From assembly GCA_033816765.1 (NCBI GenBank), contig CM066289.1:3968001-4032000 (forward strand): DNA of 64,000 bases, written 5' to 3'. The position numbers and the translations under genes were made by a program. The DNA is from Nothopassalora personata (Eukaryota; Ascomycota; Dothideomycetes; Mycosphaerellales; Mycosphaerellaceae). Positions 59,017 through 64,000 of this stretch are shown here, piece by piece (positions within the stretch are counted from its first letter, which is position 1; every line of letters begins with the position of its first letter). The notes below the pieces were generated by a model that saw only the letters and a list, made by a program, of their open reading frames with translations, was not told where the DNA came from and did not search any database.

Positions 59017-61920
59017 TCAGTTCCACTCATTCTCACACAACTCCTTTGTCCAGACCCACTCGTTGTCGTGGCCAACACCAATCTCACTAGACGCGTCCCC
59101 AAGTGGCTGGTTGGTGAAGTTCCCATGGTAGTTGCGGAAGACGTTCTCATCACGCCCTTCGCTTGTGAAGCACATCTGCTCGAGAGCAGTGACCAAGCTG
59201 AGCTGCTTGTCCATCAACTTCACAGCTCGGACGCGCCATTCATGCATCTTCTTGTGGAAGAGCTCCGAGTCTGGGCGGACCGCAGCATCAAGCCACCTTC
59301 TAGCATCAAGGATGACTTCGTTGTCGTTCCAGGACTTCAAACCCGCTAGGGCATCGGACAGGGGGCTGATGCCACTGAGGTGTACGGCCGCAGGGAAAGG
59401 ATGGCCAGGTACTGGGCGTCGATACTCAAACCCTGCAGCGCTCTCACTTGGCGTCTTGAAGTCACGATGGAGGTCCATCACCTGGTGCATGCTCCAGCTT
59501 CTCTGGAGTTCAAGATAGTCATCGTCGCGGACCGCGATAAAGCAAGGGTCAATCTGACGCAGCGTCTTCTTGTGTGCGGCCTGCCTCATTGGAACGCCTG
59601 CAGTGGTCACCCGCATTTGCCCAGCGCTTAGGTCCTCTCTGAACCAGCTGATGCTGTTCTTGCTCAGGTAATTCTGAACCCCAACCGAGAAGAAACGCTT
59701 AAATCGGCCGTCTTCTATGCAGTCGTTGATCTGGCACCACTGGATGAACTCTGCAGCATTCCCTTGCTTATGAAAACCGTGTAAAAACTCCGGCCCACTG
59801 GTGCCCTCTGAGTCAAGAGAGTACAGCATGTTGAGCCGGTTGCTAGTCCAGTAGTTTTCAATTTCGAGGTTCAAGTCGACCCCAGCATGCTGCACCATGG
59901 TGTTCGCATCACCCCCCTGATGAGCCCTGTCAAAGCTGAAAATCGTAGGCCTGGGGAAGGAGATGAACCGAGTGCAGTGTTGAGGGTGCAGCGCCACTTG
60001 CAAGAGCCACAGCCCGGGGTCTTGTCGCATGATCTGTTGGCTCAGAGAATACCACATGTTCTGGCAGACGCCGCCGTTGCTGACCTTGTTCAACTCTCGC
60101 AGGTGCCATCGGTACACGTCGAATTCTCGACTCATCATCTCTCTGACTGTTTTAACCCGCGGCGCTAGTTCAGCGTCATTGTACCAGTACAGCATGTTGC
60201 CATTGATGTAGGTACCGGTGCTATCGAGATCGGCTTGGTCAGCTTCATCAATGCCAAATTTGTCGAGGATCTGATTGTAGTTGGCATGCGTGACGATGCC
60301 ACTCGTGGTGCCGGCTTTGCCTCGAACACGGAGGCAGCCAAGCGGGTTGACAGTCTTCTGACCACGCTTGTCAGGGCGAAACCACGACCCATTCTCCACC
60401 TTGATAGCTGAAAAACTCTTGCCTTCAAAGAGCCAGTCTTGGACCTTGAGCGCGCGCTCACACAGGGTATTGGTGGTGATACCGGGATTCGTGACGAAGT
60501 GGAGGGCCTTGTGGCAGAAATCTCGGACATGCTGATCGCACATCACAGCGCTAACCTTGCCATCCCTCTCAAGAACCTGCGAGACCGCATATTCGAGCAT
60601 CTCAAGGCCCGCCATCCGGTGCTCAGGTAGCCAGTCAATGCCATCCACATCAATCGAGTTTCTGAACTTGATGCCACAGTACCGCTCATTGCAGGTGCAG
60701 TTGGCGCGCTTGATCCGGAGGGCCTCGTCTTCCTGCAGGATCTGATCCTTGAAGACTGATACATCCCTGATCACAGCCGAAGGTGACATGGTGAGTATCG
60801 GATTGCCATTCTCAGTCAGGGCCGGAGTGGATCGTGGGGTGCCAACCGGTGTACCCAGCGGACTGCCTTCGCGTATGGGTGCGCCGTCCAGCGTTCGGTT
60901 AGGCGAGGATCGAGCAGGCGCAGTCATGCCCTCACCTATGCTCTCGCTCATGCGGAGCTGCTCAAGTCGACTCGACTTGCGACCGCCTCTCGATGGGACT
61001 GCAGGCTGGGTAGAGGCTGGTGGAGTTGGCGTGGTAGTCTTTGCACGTCCTTTGCCTTTGCCACCCGGTGGTGGCTGAGTCTGTTGCTGGCCAGATGGTC
61101 CAGGTTGACCTGTGCTGTCCCCTGGGGACGCGGACTTCTCAGTGATAGTACCCTCCATGAAGTATGGAAGGCCATCCTCATAGACGGCTAGGCGGTGTCT
61201 TCTGATGATCTCCCTGCTCTCAGCCGACTGCGGATCAATGCTGCGTGCTTCAGCCTCCCTGTCGCACCGGGTAAGATCACCAGGCTCCAGAATTCGCTTG
61301 CGATCTATGCCCTTGCGGCCGATCCTCATACGCCATATCAATGCCCTCTGAATTCTGCCAACAGCCTTGCTGTAGTCTGGGTACTTGTTGATGAAGGCCG
61401 TGAACTGGCGGCGCCCACTGTCAGTGCTGCAAAGCTCGGAGATGACGCGTCGATCAAGAATCTTGTTGTCCATCTGCTGTGGCCAGTGGCGGGTAAGCGT
61501 GGCGCGAAGAGTCCTCTCTCGGTTACGAATCTCTGAACCGGTCTTGCGAATCTTGCCGACGATGGGAAACAAGACATCGAGCTTCCTGTTACCAAGGAAT
61601 TCATCCTGGTAGGTCTTGCCCATGCCGCTCTCAACTTCCTCGAAAAACAGGTCAACCCAGACGGAGCAGTCTTCGAACACCTTCTCGAAGCCCTTGCAGA
61701 AGTCCTTCAACACCTCAACCCGCTTCTGAGGACTGAGCTCTCGGAACATGACATTAGCGGCGGACTTCGGCGTGTTCGTGTTGGCAAGGACATGCTTGAC
61801 GTTGTCCGGCAAGCGAAGGGACTCGAACAAGGTCTGAGGTGGGCGGGTGAGCCCAGTAACAGTGCTAGTGAGCGCTGTGCTCGAGCCAGCCGGGCGTGAC
61901 GATGGACCAGCTGAAGCCAT
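59017..61920 (-). CDS. ORF3, accessory protein of family A (right-hand copy)
   Basis: 967 residues, same length as the array copies. I count six amino-acid differences from them: E/G at 267, Q/R at 337, G/N at 371, K/E at 509, I/V at 797, and S/N near residue 936. None falls on the Cys clusters. An intact frame in an independently inserted copy supports ORF3 as a real gene of the family. Confidence 0.87.
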   Translation of the reverse strand: MASAGPSSRPAGSSTALTSTVTGLTRPPQTLFESLRLPDNVKHVLANTNTPKSAANVMFRELSPQKRVEVLKDFCKGFEKVFEDCSVWVDLFFEEVESGMGKTYQDEFLGNRKLDVLFPIVGKIRKTGSEIRNRERTLRATLTRHWPQQMDNKILDRRVISELCSTDSGRRQFTAFINKYPDYSKAVGRIQRALIWRMRIGRKGIDRKRILEPGDLTRCDREAEARSIDPQSAESREIIRRHRLAVYEDGLPYFMEGTITEKSASPGDSTGQPGPSGQQQTQPPPGGKGKGRAKTTTPTPPASTQPAVPSRGGRKSSRLEQLRMSESIGEGMTAPARSSPNRTLDGAPIREGSPLGTPVGTPRSTPALTENGNPILTMSPSAVIRDVSVFKDQILQEDEALRIKRANCTCNERYCGIKFRNSIDVDGIDWLPEHRMAGLEMLEYAVSQVLERDGKVSAVMCDQHVRDFCHKALHFVTNPGITTNTLCERALKVQDWLFEGKSFSAIKVENGSWFRPDKRGQKTVNPLGCLRVRGKAGTTSGIVTHANYNQILDKFGIDEADQADLDSTGTYINGNMLYWYNDAELAPRVKTVREMMSREFDVYRWHLRELNKVSNGGVCQNMWYSLSQQIMRQDPGLWLLQVALHPQHCTRFISFPRPTIFSFDRAHQGGDANTMVQHAGVDLNLEIENYWTSNRLNMLYSLDSEGTSGPEFLHGFHKQGNAAEFIQWCQINDCIEDGRFKRFFSVGVQNYLSKNSISWFREDLSAGQMRVTTAGVPMRQAAHKKTLRQIDPCFIAVRDDDYLELQRSWSMHQVMDLHRDFKTPSESAAGFEYRRPVPGHPFPAAVHLSGISPLSDALAGLKSWNDNEVILDARRWLDAAVRPDSELFHKKMHEWRVRAVKLMDKQLSLVTALEQMCFTSEGRDENVFRNYHGNFTNQPLGDASSEIGVGHDNEWVWTKELCENEWN

Positions 61921-62521
61921 GATAACTAGGATTCACTATCAGTGAGATCGTAAGAGCTGGCTATCTCGTGGTGCCACTCTGGAGTGTTGGTAAGCTTTGA
62001 AAGCTTGGTATCGGGGTGGGCTTTGAAGGTCAAGGTCGTGAAGAGAGAGAGGCCAGAGAACCGTCTGATGTGTGGTGGTAGGTGGATGTGTTGGTGGTTC
62101 TGGTGATGGTGCTAGTGTTTGAAGAAAAAGAGAGGAAGTAGCAGGCAGAGAGCTGCGCTTAAGGATGCCTCTCAGCGTATGTCCCTGTGACCGTTGCAAG
62201 GCAGCAGCGCCGAGACCGGTCTCATAAGTGGCAAGAGCAGTGCCATTGAGATCACACTGAAGGTCCGATGGCCCTGCATGTGACCGAAAACCAGTGCTGG
62301 TGACCACCTAGGTGAGCATTCGGCAGGGGGCATGCCACGCTGTCACGTGATCCGATTTACCGGTCCCGGGACCGGTAAATGTGACTCTACTAACTGAGGT
62401 CCAACCAAGGCAAGAACACCCCATGAAGTGAAGTCCAGATAACCGAATCGGCTTAACAAACTGAAGGGCATGCGCAACACATGCCTAAGGGAAGTGAACT
62501 CCGTACGCCATTGCCAACTGA
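61921..62521 (-). promoter_or_regulatory. Spacer with probable ORF3 promoter (right-hand copy)
   Basis: Same length as in the array. Palindrome 62355-62380 and CACGTG 62344-62349 are unchanged. Confidence 0.5.
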
Positions 62522-64000
62522 TTAGTTCTCAGCCTCGATCCTGCTGAACTGTGAAATTTCGGCTGCAGAAAGGTCATGAGGCCTGACCCATAGCTTCTTG
62601 GATTCCGGTTCAGGATACGATCCCCTTTCGTCAATTCCTACAGGTAGCACGTCTTCGTCGGCGATGGGCTCGATCTCGTTCGAATCACTGCTGTCTTCGC
62701 TATCAGCGACTTCTCCCTCCCCCATTACGAGATCGATCCCATCATCCAGGCCTGGTACTCCTATGTTATCCGGGCGAAGCTCTGGAACTAGCTTAAGGTT
62801 TTCTCGTGCCTGAACTCCCTTCATTGGCGTGCCATCAAGTTCCTCAAGAATATAGGTACCAAACTTCCTGGAGACACTGGACACCCGATATGGACCTTGC
62901 CATCGGTAACCGATCTTGCGTGAGAAGTCATCCTTATATGGCTTGTCGAACCTCATGACAAGGTCGCCCTTCTGGAAACCAGCAAAGTCAACATTTCGGT
63001 GAGAATCGAAGTAGTCCTTGCTAAGTTCTCTTAGTCGCTTCCTTCGAGCATGCAGCTCTTCCAAACTAAGGTCTCGAGCCTGGAGTTGACGCGCACGTAT
63101 GGCAAGCAGGTCCTCAGTCGTTCTCACCGATCCCCATCGATAATTCGCCCACGTCGGGTACTCAACCTCAATTGGCAGAATCGTGCGATGGCCATACAGG
63201 ACCTGAGCCGGCGTCATTCCAGTAGTACGACAGGTCGTGGTCCTATCAGCCCATAACACAGCGGGTACCCATTGCTCCCATCCGCGGTATGTGTTCCTTG
63301 TAAGCTTTGCTAACGCTGCAAGAATCGGACGGTGCCCAACCTCGACCGGAGCATTAGACTGCGGATGGTACGGTGATATTCGGATCCTTCGAACACCAAG
63401 TCCTACGAGCAACCGCTCAACCTCAGCCGCATGAACCGTAGCGTTATCAAGCACAATTTCAGCACAGCAGCCGTGCCTACAGAAGACATCTTCGTATAGA
63501 AACTTGGCAACTGTCTTCGAGCTGGGAGGTGCCCTTGTCACCCTAGCCTCGATCCAGTTGCTGAGTGCTTCGCGCGCAACTAGGAGGTATCCATTTTTGT
63601 GCACCTGGACGGGGTCCGAGTACCACTTCTCACCAATGACCTGAGGGCTCGATGAGTGAAGCTCACCAGCGCGCTGGTTGCCTTCGCGAAACCTACAAGG
63701 AGCACAACTTCGAACCCACGCAGAGACATCGGCGAAGCACCCGTCCCAGTAATACCGATCGGAAATAAGGTTGTACACGACCTCAGCGCTGCGATGACCG
63801 TGTCTTTCATGGCATTCTATGACGATCTCCTTCTGAGCCTCATCATCGTCAATCACAAGTTGCAACGGTGCTCCTCGGCGCTTCTGGAAGAACAGCAATT
63901 GGTCTCGGACAAAGAAGTTGACGCTCTTCTTCACCAGCCGCCGGTACTCAGCACGGGTAACACCATCGGGCCGGGTCCTGGTTTCTATAACCTGAGCAAG
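62522..64000 (-). CDS. pol: Pol polyprotein, C-terminal part (runs off the edge)
   Basis: About 490 codons of pol in view, open to the window edge: integrase zinc domain, catalytic D, D, E and GPY as in 24120-27941. It has a Val instead of Gly before KKSVNFF (codon at 63931-63933) and one Gln/Arg difference (NYRW). The true start is outside the window. Confidence 0.9.
   Translation of the reverse strand, partial: LAQVIETRTRPDGVTRAEYRRLVKKSVNFFVRDQLLFFQKRRGAPLQLVIDDDEAQKEIVIECHERHGHRSAEVVYNLISDRYYWDGCFADVSAWVRSCAPCRFREGNQRAGELHSSSPQVIGEKWYSDPVQVHKNGYLLVAREALSNWIEARVTRAPPSSKTVAKFLYEDVFCRHGCCAEIVLDNATVHAAEVERLLVGLGVRRIRISPYHPQSNAPVEVGHRPILAALAKLTRNTYRGWEQWVPAVLWADRTTTCRTTGMTPAQVLYGHRTILPIEVEYPTWANYRWGSVRTTEDLLAIRARQLQARDLSLEELHARRKRLRELSKDYFDSHRNVDFAGFQKGDLVMRFDKPYKDDFSRKIGYRWQGPYRVSSVSRKFGTYILEELDGTPMKGVQARENLKLVPELRPDNIGVPGLDDGIDLVMGEGEVADSEDSSDSNEIEPIADEDVLPVGIDERGSYPEPESKKLWVRPHDLSAAEISQFSRIEAEN

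Larger units (their letters stand above)
58167..64000 (-). mobile_element. Family A Gypsy element, right-hand copy (partial)
   Basis: 3' part of another undamaged family A element on the minus strand: LTR, ORF3, spacer and pol; the rest lies beyond the window. It has the pol sequence past the deletion point of units 1-2, so it is of the complete type. It differs from the array by scattered substitutions, so it is an independent insertion. Confidence 0.9.

Noticed and set aside
1..64000. tRNA, rRNA or host protein genes
   Set aside because: None could be recognised on either strand; every long undamaged frame belongs to a transposable element.

Overview
The window comes from a filamentous ascomycete fungus (Pezizomycotina type). 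It holds no ordinary host genes, only transposable elements nested in one another. Most of it is decayed in one specific way: compared with intact copies in the same window, nearly every CpA has become TpA and every TpG has become TpA, while CpG is untouched. That is the signature of repeat-induced point mutation (RIP). Old reading frames are therefore filled with TAG/TAA (from CAG/TGG/CAA) but can still be followed by eye.

Layout. 1-6123: a 158-bp repeat (R, two direct copies plus one inverted) brackets a RIPped Ty3/Gypsy element E (minus). 6124-49960: one old Ty3/Gypsy element B (plus), split by two later insertions. The first is chromovirus C (7585-38236, minus, TSD CTACG). The second is chromovirus D (39906-46592, plus, TSD ACGTA). 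Inside C lie two insertions without RIP damage: an array of the young Ty3/Gypsy family 'A' (8853-31401, outer flanks GTAGT/GTAGT) and a 1.2-kb non-autonomous LTR element (35762-36969, TSD TAACC). 49961-54876: two near-identical inverted SINE-like retroposons flank part of, and interrupt, a third chromovirus copy D'. 54877-58166: a truncated RIPped Gypsy (minus) and a gag-like relic (plus). 58167-64000: another undamaged family A element running off the right edge.

The family A autonomous copy (19765-31401, minus strand) is complete: 377-bp LTRs, leader with a primer-binding site candidate, gag with CCHC knuckle and protease, a textbook -1 frameshift signal, pol (RT-RNase H-integrase-GPY), then a large extra gene, ORF3 (967 aa), between integrase and the 3' LTR. 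ORF3 is open in all four copies. It resembles no family I can name and has its own promoter-like leader. That leader carries CACGTG and a 26-bp palindrome whose near-copy also sits in the LTR. To its left lie two identical 5456-bp derivatives in tandem, each LTR + ORF3 + integrase core. They have lost gag, RT and the primer-binding site, so they were probably multiplied by DNA recombination rather than reverse transcription.

The chromoviruses C, D and D' show a parallel arrangement: between pol (ending in a chromodomain) and the 3' LTR they carry a conserved, RIP-damaged reading frame on the antisense strand. Accessory genes at the 3' end are thus a shared theme of two unrelated Gypsy lineages here. 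Domain assignments were made by reading motifs by eye; no database search was possible. Boundaries of decayed genes are approximate.
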